A DNA stretch of 12,715 bases from Candidatus Nanoarchaeia archaeon (GTDB lineage Archaea; Nanobdellota; Nanobdellia; Tiddalikarchaeales; Tiddalikarchaeaceae). Shown one piece after another: positions 6,338 through 11,481 of this stretch. The notes under the pieces are model-generated. The model did no database searches. It saw nothing but the letters and a program-made list of their open reading frames with translations, and was not told the origin of the DNA. Made by a program: the position numbers and the translations under genes. The DNA lies in assembly GCA_028704265.1 (NCBI GenBank), contig JAQVLH010000015.1, forward strand, positions 1 through 12,715. The letters are read 5' to 3'. Numbering within the stretch: the stretch's first letter is position 1; each line of letters starts with the position of its first letter.

Positions 6338-6937
6338 ATGAATGAATACATGAATGAAGCAAAAAAAGCAAATCTGGAGAATGAATCAAAGTATTTTGTT
6401 GAAAACTTGGAAGCTTTGACTAATGAACTTCAGAAAATTACCGGCAAAGGCTATACTATGCAAATGATGACAGACACTTATTATTTTAGTGAAAGCATGC
6501 CTAAAAATTCAACATTAAGAATAAGAGAAGTTAATGGAGTGTATACTCCTACTTTGAAAATTCCTATATATGACAATAAAGGATTGAAAAAAAGACTTGA
6601 GCTTGAATCTTTGGAAGAAATTTCGCTAAATCTTGGAATAAATCTTGCTAATATTAATGATATTGATTATTTTTTTAAAAAACAATTAGTGATTAAGCAG
6701 GAAAGAAACATTATTGAATATTTAGGGGTTGAATTCAGCGTTGACAACGTTTTTTATTATAATTTAAATAACGAATTATTTTATAGCGCAAAAATCTTTG
6801 AAGCTGAACTGAAAAGCCAGCAAGGTACAATAACGAGAAATGGGGTTTTAAAGCATGTTAAAGATAAGAAATTAATTAAGAATCCCTGCACCCTTGACAA
6901 GTACAAATTAGGATTAAAAAATATGAGCAAAATTTAA
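6338..6937 (+). CDS. CYTH-domain protein (triphosphate tunnel superfamily)
   Basis: A 199-residue protein whose residue pattern fits the CYTH (CyaB/thiamine triphosphatase) fold. Glu14-x-Glu16-x-Lys18 is the ExExK signature at the first strand. It is followed by TDTYYF (45-50), LRIR (60-63), TLKIP with Lys74, RLELE (86-90), an Arg/Lys-rich strand around KQER (120-123 region), Asp136 and FEAELK (154-159). Together these supply the alternating acidic and basic residues that line the tunnel. The superfamily binds triphosphate-bearing substrates with metal ions; members include inorganic triphosphatase, ThTPase and class IV adenylate cyclase. Which activity applies cannot be told. It is the first gene of a two-gene unit with the protein at 6962 and lies opposite the TrmB-type regulator. 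Start: ATG 6338 from the GGGAGG site. Confidence 0.65.
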   Translation: MNEYMNEAKKANLENESKYFVENLEALTNELQKITGKGYTMQMMTDTYYFSESMPKNSTLRIREVNGVYTPTLKIPIYDNKGLKKRLELESLEEISLNLGINLANINDIDYFFKKQLVIKQERNIIEYLGVEFSVDNVFYYNLNNELFYSAKIFEAELKSQQGTITRNGVLKHVKDKKLIKNPCTLDKYKLGLKNMSKI

Positions 6938-6942
6938 TGAAA

Positions 6943-6949
6943 AAGGAGG
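6943..6949 (+). promoter_or_regulatory. Shine-Dalgarno site of the 6962 gene
   Basis: AAGGAGG lies 12 bases before ATG 6962, just after the CYTH stop codon. It indicates translation from a shared transcript with the CYTH gene. Confidence 0.6.
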
Positions 6950-6961
6950 CTTTGATAAAAA

Positions 6962-7459
6962 ATGAAATGGGATGAATTAAAAAAAAATATAAGCTTGCTA
7001 GAAAGCGAACATTTACCTCATATTGAAAAGATTAAAAATAAAGTAATAGAAGCGTATTATAATTATGAAAAAATTAATCTTGAATATGTGTTTAGAAATT
7101 ATATATTGGAAAAATTAAGAATAAATTGCTATTTTCCTGATAAATTATATACAAAAAAAATGATTGTAGGAAGTTATTTTACAAAGGATGAAATTAATCC
7201 TAAAACTCTTAAATTATTTGGAAAGCTTAATCTTATTGATTATGAGAAAGAATGCGAAGATATCAGTAACCTTGCAGAAATATTGCTTATGAAATATATT
7301 TCTTTAAATGAAGCAAAAAATGCTGTAAATAAATTCAAAGAATATGGGTTTAATATTAATATTAATGAAAAAAAGCTTATTATCCAAAAATCCGAAGGCC
7401 AATGTTTGCCTTTAGGTTTTAGCTCATATGATGAATATTTTTATATTAAAATTAAATAA
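6962..7459 (+). CDS. Unknown protein, second gene of the CYTH unit
   Basis: A 165-residue soluble protein with no family I can name. The first 60 residues are predicted helical and charged; the rest mixes helix and strand. The C-terminal segment (about 127-165) looks like alternating strands and contains a single Gln-Cys-Leu-Pro-Leu-Gly turn. There are no paired Cys or His residues, no signal peptide and no membrane segment. The gene begins 24 bases after the CYTH stop codon, has an AAGGAGG ribosome site and no promoter of its own, so the two are very likely co-transcribed under the divergent TrmB-type regulator and may act on the same substrate or partner. Confidence 0.65.
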   Translation: MKWDELKKNISLLESEHLPHIEKIKNKVIEAYYNYEKINLEYVFRNYILEKLRINCYFPDKLYTKKMIVGSYFTKDEINPKTLKLFGKLNLIDYEKECEDISNLAEILLMKYISLNEAKNAVNKFKEYGFNININEKKLIIQKSEGQCLPLGFSSYDEYFYIKIK

Positions 7460-7499
7460 TTAATAGTAACAACAGTATTTTATGGTATTATAAGCTAAT

Positions 7500-7540
7500 A
7501 ATAATTATTTTATGTTTATTTTTGTCTTAAAATAATTATT
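7500..7540 (+). repeat. 13-bp perfect inverted repeat in the intergenic spacer
   Basis: AATAATTATTTTA (7500-7512) and its exact reverse complement (7528-7540) flank a 15-base, T-rich loop. All stem pairs are A-T, so an RNA hairpin would be weak. It lies 40 bases after the CYTH unit and about 100 bases before the ribosomal operon promoter. A 3'-end stabiliser, a terminator aid or a protein-binding site are all possible. The rest of the 212-base spacer (7460-7671) holds no gene or RNA that I can recognise. Confidence 0.5.
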
Positions 7541-7638
7541 TAAAGACTTCATTTATATTGTTAATAATACTGCTATAAATTTATTATTTCAATTATATAA
7601 CTCTTAAGATTTTAGATTTTTTAATGTAATTAGTAAAC

Positions 7639-7648
7639 TTTTTAAATT
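7639..7648 (+). promoter_or_regulatory. Promoter of the ribosomal protein operon
   Basis: TTTTTAAATT, preceded by the purine-containing GTAAAC (possible BRE), has its first A 28 bases before ATG 7672. The operon's first gene is therefore predicted leaderless while all following genes carry ribosome binding sites. Confidence 0.6.
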
Positions 7649-7671
7649 CATCACTATTTTTTAGTCTTATT

Positions 7672-8031
7672 ATGAAAAAAGGAACTACTAGTTATCATAC
7701 TCAAGGTTTGATTAATGATTTTGAAAAACTTTACAGAAAGACAAAAAAACCTTTATTTGAAAGAATTGTTAATGAGCTTAAAAAATCTGCAAGGCAAAAA
7801 AGGGATATTAATATATCAAAGATTAATAGATATTCTGTTGAAGGAAGCAATGTTATAGTTCTTGGTAAAGTTTTAAGCAGCGGAGACATGAATCATAAAG
7901 TTAATATTATGGCATTTTATTACAGTAAATCTGCAATGGAGAAACTAGTTAAAAGCGGTTCTAATGCTAAATTAATTGATGAATTAGCAAAGGAAGGAAA
8001 AATTCCACAAAAGGTGATAATACTTGGATAA
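7672..8031 (+). CDS. rpl18e: Large-subunit ribosomal protein eL18 (L18e)
   Basis: A 119-residue archaeal/eukaryotic-type ribosomal protein of the 50S subunit, normal length for archaea. The segment VIVLGKVLSSGDMNHKV (55-71) followed by AFYYSKSAMEKL matches the conserved core of the L15e/L18e fold that contacts 23S rRNA. It is the first gene of a long plus-strand operon, starting leaderless from the promoter at 7639. Its last eight bases overlap the start of the uL13 gene, a tight arrangement that suggests translational coupling. In most archaea eL18 also precedes uL13 and uS9. Confidence 0.95.
   Translation: MKKGTTSYHTQGLINDFEKLYRKTKKPLFERIVNELKKSARQKRDINISKINRYSVEGSNVIVLGKVLSSGDMNHKVNIMAFYYSKSAMEKLVKSGSNAKLIDELAKEGKIPQKVIILG
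8011..8018 (+). promoter_or_regulatory. Shine-Dalgarno site that fixes the TTG start of uL13
   Basis: AAGGTGAT is a full match to the archaeal anti-SD complement and lies inside the eL18 gene, 5 bases before TTG 8024. No ATG in frame would give a complete protein, so this site decides the start. Confidence 0.65.
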
Positions 8032-8449
8032 AATCGTTATTGATGCAGCTGACTGCATTTTAGGAAGATTAGGCGTACAGGTTTCAAAACTTGCAAGAAT
8101 GAATAAAGAAGTAATAATTCTTAATTGCGAAAAAATAGTAATTAGCGGATCTAAAAAAACTATTTTAAATGATTATGTTGAAAAGCTTCACAGAGGTAGC
8201 ACTGAGTCAGGACCTTTTCCAGCAAAAAGACCTGATAGATTTGTTAGAAAAGCAATTAGGGGAATGTTTAGTTATAAAAGCACTTTAGGTAAACCTGCTT
8301 TTGAAAGAGTTAAAACCTTTATTGGAGTGCCTGATGAATATAAAGATAAAATTAGCAAGGATTTTAAATGCAAAAAGAGTTCTGATTTAATGCATAATAA
8401 ATATGTAGTAGTTAGTACATTATGTAAGCAATTAGGAGGTAAATGGTAA
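8024..8449 (+). CDS. rpl13: Large-subunit ribosomal protein uL13
   Basis: A 141-residue 50S protein that binds 23S rRNA early in assembly. Conserved features: VIDAADCILGRLG (5-17), the NCEKIVISGSK strand-turn, the RGPF-like GPFPAKRPDRFVRKAIRGM block and the late FERVKTFIGVPDEY segment, as in archaeal L13. It starts with TTG, overlapping eL18 by 8 bases, and ends with LGGKW. The stop codon TAA shares its last base with the next ATG (8449). The use of TTG for an abundant ribosomal protein is unusual but is backed by a perfect ribosome binding site. Confidence 0.94.
   Translation: MDKIVIDAADCILGRLGVQVSKLARMNKEVIILNCEKIVISGSKKTILNDYVEKLHRGSTESGPFPAKRPDRFVRKAIRGMFSYKSTLGKPAFERVKTFIGVPDEYKDKISKDFKCKKSSDLMHNKYVVVSTLCKQLGGKW
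8434..8440 (+). promoter_or_regulatory. Shine-Dalgarno site of uS9
   Basis: AGGAGGT lies 8 bases before ATG 8449 but only 2 bases before ATG 8443. The spacing therefore picks 8449 as the start. Confidence 0.6.
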
Positions 8450-8862
8450 TGGTAGCTAAAACTGTAAAAAATATTATTACTTCAGGTAAAAGAAAAACAA
8501 GTATTGCAAGAGCAATAATTGCTAAAGGAACAGGAATTATAAAAATTAATCATCTTAATTTAAATGTTTATAGTAATGAAATTGCAAGATTAAAAATAAT
8601 GGAACCTTTAATTCTTTCAGAAGATTTAGCTAAAAGCGTTGATGTTAAAGTAAATGTTAAAGGTGGCGGATGGCAAAGCCAAGCTGAAGCTGCAAGGCTT
8701 GCAATTGCAAAAGCAATGGTTGAATATTTTAAAAAGGATTCTTTAAGGAACAAGTTTCTTGAATATGACAGGAATTTATTAGTTGCTGATATTAGAAGAA
8801 CTGAACCTCAGAAACCTTACAGATCAGCTGCAAGAAGCAGTAGGCAAATGAGTAAGAGGTAA
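8449..8862 (+). CDS. rps9: Small-subunit ribosomal protein uS9
   Basis: A 137-residue 30S protein whose C-terminal tail reaches the P-site tRNA. Visible hallmarks are TSGKRKTSIARA near the N-terminus, the VNVKGGGWQSQAEAARLAIAKA block and the basic end with DIRRTEPQKPYR. The tail ends SSRQMSKR rather than the RRQKSYR more usual in archaea, a small divergence at a functionally important end. An ATG at 8443 would add two residues, but the ribosome binding site favours 8449, overlapping the uL13 stop by one base. The neighbouring order eL18-uL13-uS9-rpoN is the standard archaeal cluster. Confidence 0.95.
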   Translation: MVAKTVKNIITSGKRKTSIARAIIAKGTGIIKINHLNLNVYSNEIARLKIMEPLILSEDLAKSVDVKVNVKGGGWQSQAEAARLAIAKAMVEYFKKDSLRNKFLEYDRNLLVADIRRTEPQKPYRSAARSSRQMSKR

Positions 8863-8868
8863 ATTAAT

Positions 8869-9060
8869 ATGATTATTCCAATAAGATGTTTTAGTTGCGG
8901 AAAACCCATAGCACATTTATGGGAGAAATACAAAGAGCTTGAAAAAAAAGTGGGTTCAAAAAAAGCATTAGATGAATTAGGTCTTGATAAATATTGCTGC
9001 AGAGCATTATTTTTAGGGCATGTTGATTTAATTGACATAACTGGAAGATATAAAAATTAA
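8869..9060 (+). CDS. rpoN: RNA polymerase subunit N (Rpb10 homologue)
   Basis: A 63-residue zinc-binding subunit of the archaeal RNA polymerase assembly platform (with subunits D, L and P). It has the family's Cys pattern: Cys7-x-x-Cys10 in RCFSCGKPI and adjacent Cys43-Cys44 in KYCCRALF, followed by HVDLIDI. Its length is normal. An AGAGGT ribosome binding site ends 8 bases before the ATG, within the end of uS9. In many archaea rpoK follows here; instead the next gene is eL43, so this end of the cluster has been rearranged. Confidence 0.96.
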   Translation: MIIPIRCFSCGKPIAHLWEKYKELEKKVGSKKALDELGLDKYCCRALFLGHVDLIDITGRYKN

Positions 9061-9078
9061 AAAAGGTGTTTAAATAAA

Positions 9079-9291
9079 ATGGTTACTAAAAAAGCAGGTT
9101 CAGCAGGAAGATTTGGTCCTAGATATGGAACAAAAATTAGAAGAACTGTAAAAAATATTGAAATTGAACAGCATAAAGATCAAATGTGCACAGTTTGTAA
9201 AACTGGTACAATGAAAAGATTAAGCAAAGGAATATATGTTTGTAAGAAATGCAATGCAAAAATTGCAGGAAAAGCGTATACATTAAACTAG
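9079..9291 (+). CDS. rpl37ae: Large-subunit ribosomal protein eL43 (L37Ae)
   Basis: A 70-residue zinc-ribbon 50S protein, shorter than many homologues (about 80-90 residues). The N-terminal basic stretch contains GRFGPRYGTKIRR (10-22), a signature of L37Ae. The zinc ribbon is Cys37-x-x-Cys40 and Cys55-x-x-Cys58, followed by KIAGKAYTL. An AGGTG ribosome site sits 11 bases upstream. This gene begins the second conserved archaeal group (eL43-rpoP-pcc1-prefoldin beta), here placed directly behind rpoN. Confidence 0.94.
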   Translation: MVTKKAGSAGRFGPRYGTKIRRTVKNIEIEQHKDQMCTVCKTGTMKRLSKGIYVCKKCNAKIAGKAYTLN

Positions 9292-9305
9292 AGGTATGAA
9301 AAAAA

Positions 9306-9443
9306 ATGAGTTATAGTTGTTTAACATGCAAAAAAGAAATTGATAATGAAAGCGTAAAAAAAAGAATTAGATGTCCTTTTTGCGGATCAAAAATATTGGT
9401 AAAAAAGCCAGTAAGTACTGATAGAAAATTAAAAGCATTATGA
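9306..9443 (+). CDS. rpoP: RNA polymerase subunit P (Rpb12 homologue)
   Basis: A 45-residue zinc-ribbon subunit of archaeal RNA polymerase, short enough to be missed by common length cut-offs. Zinc ligands are Cys5-x-x-Cys8 and Cys23-x-x-Cys26 in RCPFCGSKIL, and the family's length is about 45-50. It follows eL43 as in most archaea. The start ATG at 9306 has a GAGGT site 10 bases upstream; another ATG at 9296 leads to a stop after six codons and is not used. The stop TGA overlaps the start of pcc1 (ATGA at 9440-9443), implying coupled translation. Confidence 0.92.
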   Translation: MSYSCLTCKKEIDNESVKKRIRCPFCGSKILVKKPVSTDRKLKAL

Positions 9444-9679
9444 ATACTGCAAAAATAAGCATTAAATCAGTGGATTCAAAAAATATATATAATTCAATAA
9501 TTTTGGAAATAGCTTCCAATGAATCAGTAAGATCAAATGTTAAAATAAAAGTTTTAAAGGATGAATTATTAATTAATTTTGAAGCAAAAGATATTAATGC
9601 CTTAAAAATCATAATTAATCATGTATTAAGGTTAATAATTACTTATGAAGAAGCAATTAAAATAAAGGGTGAAAAATAA
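9440..9679 (+). CDS. pcc1: KEOPS complex subunit Pcc1
   Basis: Pcc1 is the dimerisation subunit of KEOPS, which makes the universal t6A modification at position 37 of ANN-decoding tRNAs. The 79-residue length and the pattern fit: an N-terminal strand of alternating residues, SNESVRSNVKI in the middle (27-37), and the C-terminal helix FEAKDINALKIIINHVLRLI, which matches the family's A-x-D-x-x-A-L-R-x-x-x-N signature except that Arg is Lys. The gene overlaps rpoP by four bases and its end overlaps the ribosome binding site of prefoldin beta. The other KEOPS genes are not in this window. Confidence 0.8.
   Translation: MNTAKISIKSVDSKNIYNSIILEIASNESVRSNVKIKVLKDELLINFEAKDINALKIIINHVLRLIITYEEAIKIKGEK
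9667..9672 (+). promoter_or_regulatory. Shine-Dalgarno site that fixes the prefoldin beta start
   Basis: GGGTGA lies 8 bases before ATG 9681. An in-frame GTG at 9669 falls within this site and so is not the start. Confidence 0.55.
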
Positions 9680-9680
9680 T

Positions 9681-10028
9681 ATGGCAATAGATGTTCCAAA
9701 AGAAGCTGAACAAGATGTAATTAAACTTCAGCAATATCAGCAGCAATTTCAAATGCTTAATATGCAAAAACAAAATCTTCAATCCCAATTAATAGAAATG
9801 GAGCATTCTATGGGTGAATTAAAAAAACTTGGAAACCAAGAAACTTATGAGATTGTTGGAACTATTATGATAAAAAAGGATAAAGAAGAATTAATTACTT
9901 CTTTGGCTGAAAAAATACAAAGTTCTGAATTAAGAGATAGCGTTATTTCAAAGCAAATTGATAAAATTTCACAAAAAATGACTGAAACTCAAGCAAAAAT
10001 TATGAAAATGATTAAAGGTGAAAAATAA
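9681..10028 (+). CDS. pfdB: Prefoldin subunit beta
   Basis: One of two subunits of the archaeal hexameric prefoldin (two alpha, four beta), a jellyfish-shaped chaperone that captures nascent chains and passes them to the thermosome. At 115 residues it has the family's form: an N-terminal coiled coil with runs of Gln (about 10-50), a short beta-hairpin centre around ETYEIVGTIMIKKDKEEL (54-71), and a C-terminal coiled coil (72-115). GTIMIKKD corresponds to the conserved G-x-x-L/M-I/V hairpin. It follows pcc1 as expected in the archaeal cluster. Confidence 0.93.
   Translation: MAIDVPKEAEQDVIKLQQYQQQFQMLNMQKQNLQSQLIEMEHSMGELKKLGNQETYEIVGTIMIKKDKEELITSLAEKIQSSELRDSVISKQIDKISQKMTETQAKIMKMIKGEK
10015..10021 (+). 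promoter_or_regulatory. Shine-Dalgarno site of the UPF0147 gene
   Basis: AAGGTGA lies inside the end of the prefoldin beta gene, 10 bases before ATG 10032, supporting that start and co-transcription. Confidence 0.5.
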
Positions 10029-10031
10029 TTT

Positions 10032-10286
10032 ATGACTTTAGAAAATATTGAATCAAGTATTGAATTATTAGTTGAAATAATTGAAGATTCAAGTGTTCCT
10101 AAGAATATTAAACAAACTTGTGAAAAAGTTAAAACTATTTTATTAAATAATGGTGATGAAAAAGTTAAAATTGACAACGCAATACAGAATTTAGACCTTT
10201 TGGCTGATAATGCTTCAGTTCCGACTTATACTAGAATGCAAATATGGAATATAGTATCTCTTTTAGAATCATCACAAAATATATAA
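10032..10286 (+). CDS. UPF0147 family protein
   Basis: An 84-residue all-helical archaeal protein of unknown function. It matches UPF0147 by the spaced signature: an acidic helix, EDSSVPKNIKQ (18-28), a second helix ending around AIQNLDLLADN (50-60), then ASVPTYTRMQIWNIVSLLE (61-79). The two SVP turns, each followed by a helix, suggest a duplicated helical hairpin. It lies 3 bases after prefoldin beta and is the last of the tightly spaced informational genes. In several archaea DUF3194 occupies the corresponding place after prefoldin beta. Confidence 0.85.
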   Translation: MTLENIESSIELLVEIIEDSSVPKNIKQTCEKVKTILLNNGDEKVKIDNAIQNLDLLADNASVPTYTRMQIWNIVSLLESSQNI

Positions 10287-10288
10287 AT
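10280..10288 (+). promoter_or_regulatory. Probable internal promoter for sepF
   Basis: TATATAAAT overlaps the stop codon of UPF0147. It predicts a transcript start near 10308 and a leader of about 14 bases containing GTGAT (10313-10317), 4 bases before ATG 10322. The wider gap here (35 bases) than between the preceding genes supports a separate start. Confidence 0.5.
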
Positions 10289-10321
10289 AATGTATTACTT
10301 CAAAAATATTAAGTGATTTAA

Positions 10322-10717
10322 ATGTTTGACAAAATAAAAAAATTCGCAGAAAAGCTTACTGGAACTACAAAAATATCTTATGATGAAGATTATAATGAAA
10401 AAAACGACATTGAAGAATTAGTTGAAGTAAAACCTTCAGCTGAAAAAGAAAAATTCAAAGTTTATATTAAATATTTGCAAATTGAAGATGCAAATGATAC
10501 TAAAAAAATACTTGATTATATTAGAGAAGGAAATTATATAATCTTAGCTAATTATAAAAAATTAAAAGAAAAAGATGCTGTTGAATTAAAAAGATCAATT
10601 GACAAGATTAAAAAGACTTGTGAAGCAGCAAATAGTGATATAGTTGGATTAGAAGAAAATTTTGTATTAATTTATCCTGGATTTGCAACAATTTCTAAAG
10701 AAGAAATAAGCAAATGA
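10322..10717 (+). CDS. sepF: Cell division protein SepF
   Basis: Archaeal SepF anchors FtsZ to the membrane. The 131-residue protein has the expected order: an N-terminal amphipathic, membrane-binding helix (MFDKIKKFAEKLTG), an acidic linker (15-43), and the SepF core from about 45 to 128 (KVYIKYLQIEDANDTKKIL, then a strand EGNYIILANYKKLK, a helix, and GLEENFVLIYPGFATI at the end). FtsZ is not in the window. The gene follows the informational cluster with a probable promoter of its own and shares an ATGA overlap with the ureohydrolase gene downstream, so those two are co-expressed. Confidence 0.88.
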   Translation: MFDKIKKFAEKLTGTTKISYDEDYNEKNDIEELVEVKPSAEKEKFKVYIKYLQIEDANDTKKILDYIREGNYIILANYKKLKEKDAVELKRSIDKIKKTCEAANSDIVGLEENFVLIYPGFATISKEEISK

Positions 10718-11481
10718 AAATAGATAATTCAATTTACGGATTCTTGGACTGCAATATTTGTTTTCTTGGAATTCCTAAAATTGTTTCTTTTACCCCTAAT
10801 CCTTTGAATAAAAAAGGACCTGACTTGCTTAGATTTGCAATTAATAATAAAGATGATTTTGATAATGCTGATGGAAAATGCTGTTTTGATGAATTAAAAA
10901 TCTGCGATGAAGGTAATTTAAAAAATATTAAAGAAATAGCTTCTAAACTTAATAAACAAGTATTATTTATTTTTGGAGGAGAGCATTCAATAACTAAGGA
11001 TTGTTTTTTAGAATTAAATAATAAAGTGAAGGATTTAGCAATAGTTGTTTTTGATGCTCATATGGATGTTAGAGAAACAGGCGAAGAAAATGCCTGTTTT
11101 TTAAAAAGTATTATTGAAAAAGTGGGAGCAAAAAATGTTTATTTAATTGGCCAAAGAGTTTATTCTAAAGAAGAGTATGATTATGTTAAAAGCAAAGGGA
11201 TTATGATTAACAATTTAAAAGGTTTGAAAGATAAAAAATTATATATTAGTTTTGATATTGATGCAATTGATAGTGTTTATGTACCTTCTTGCTCTACTCC
11301 TGAACCTTTTGGTGAAAGCTTAAAGTATTATAATGATTTGTTGATTAAAATCATTAAAGAAAATGAATTAGTTGCTATTGATTTTGTTGAATTTAGCGGA
11401 AAAAGTTTTGATATTACTTATTCTAATATTGCTTCAATTATAATGAACTTGTTAAAAGAATTGAAAAGAAAAAACCAATAA
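10714..11481 (+). CDS. Ureohydrolase (agmatinase/arginase family) with altered active site
   Basis: A 255-residue member of the Mn-dependent ureohydrolase family (agmatinase makes putrescine and urea). All six metal ligands are visible: His91 in GGEHSI, Asp114, His116 and Asp118 in DAHMD, and Asp181 and Asp183 in SFDIDAID. The substrate-side Glu226 is also present (IDFVEF). Unusual: where the family has a catalytic His in SHA or HG about ten residues after DAHxD, this protein has Asn126 in EENAC on a shortened loop. The late motifs are also altered: the usual IDP is Ser (IDS), GTP reads STP and PGG reads PFG. The overall length is at the short end. A weak, altered or absent activity is therefore possible. 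It overlaps sepF by ATGA and its last 44 bases overlap the convergent protease gene. Confidence 0.85.
   Translation: MKIDNSIYGFLDCNICFLGIPKIVSFTPNPLNKKGPDLLRFAINNKDDFDNADGKCCFDELKICDEGNLKNIKEIASKLNKQVLFIFGGEHSITKDCFLELNNKVKDLAIVVFDAHMDVRETGEENACFLKSIIEKVGAKNVYLIGQRVYSKEEYDYVKSKGIMINNLKGLKDKKLYISFDIDAIDSVYVPSCSTPEPFGESLKYYNDLLIKIIKENELVAIDFVEFSGKSFDITYSNIASIIMNLLKELKRKNQ

Noticed and set aside
7460..7671. A tRNA or small RNA gene in the longest spacer.
   Set aside because: No T-arm GTTCRA-type motif, no GC-rich stems and no CCA-adjacent acceptor pairing are visible. Only the AT inverted repeat and the promoter stand out.
8443..8448. ATG 8443 as the start of uS9.
   Set aside because: It lies only 2 bases from the AGGAGGT site, whereas ATG 8449 has the proper 8-base spacing and gives the usual N-terminus.
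9296..9316. A short reading frame at ATG 9296 after eL43.
   Set aside because: It ends after six codons. The rpoP start at 9306 explains the region.
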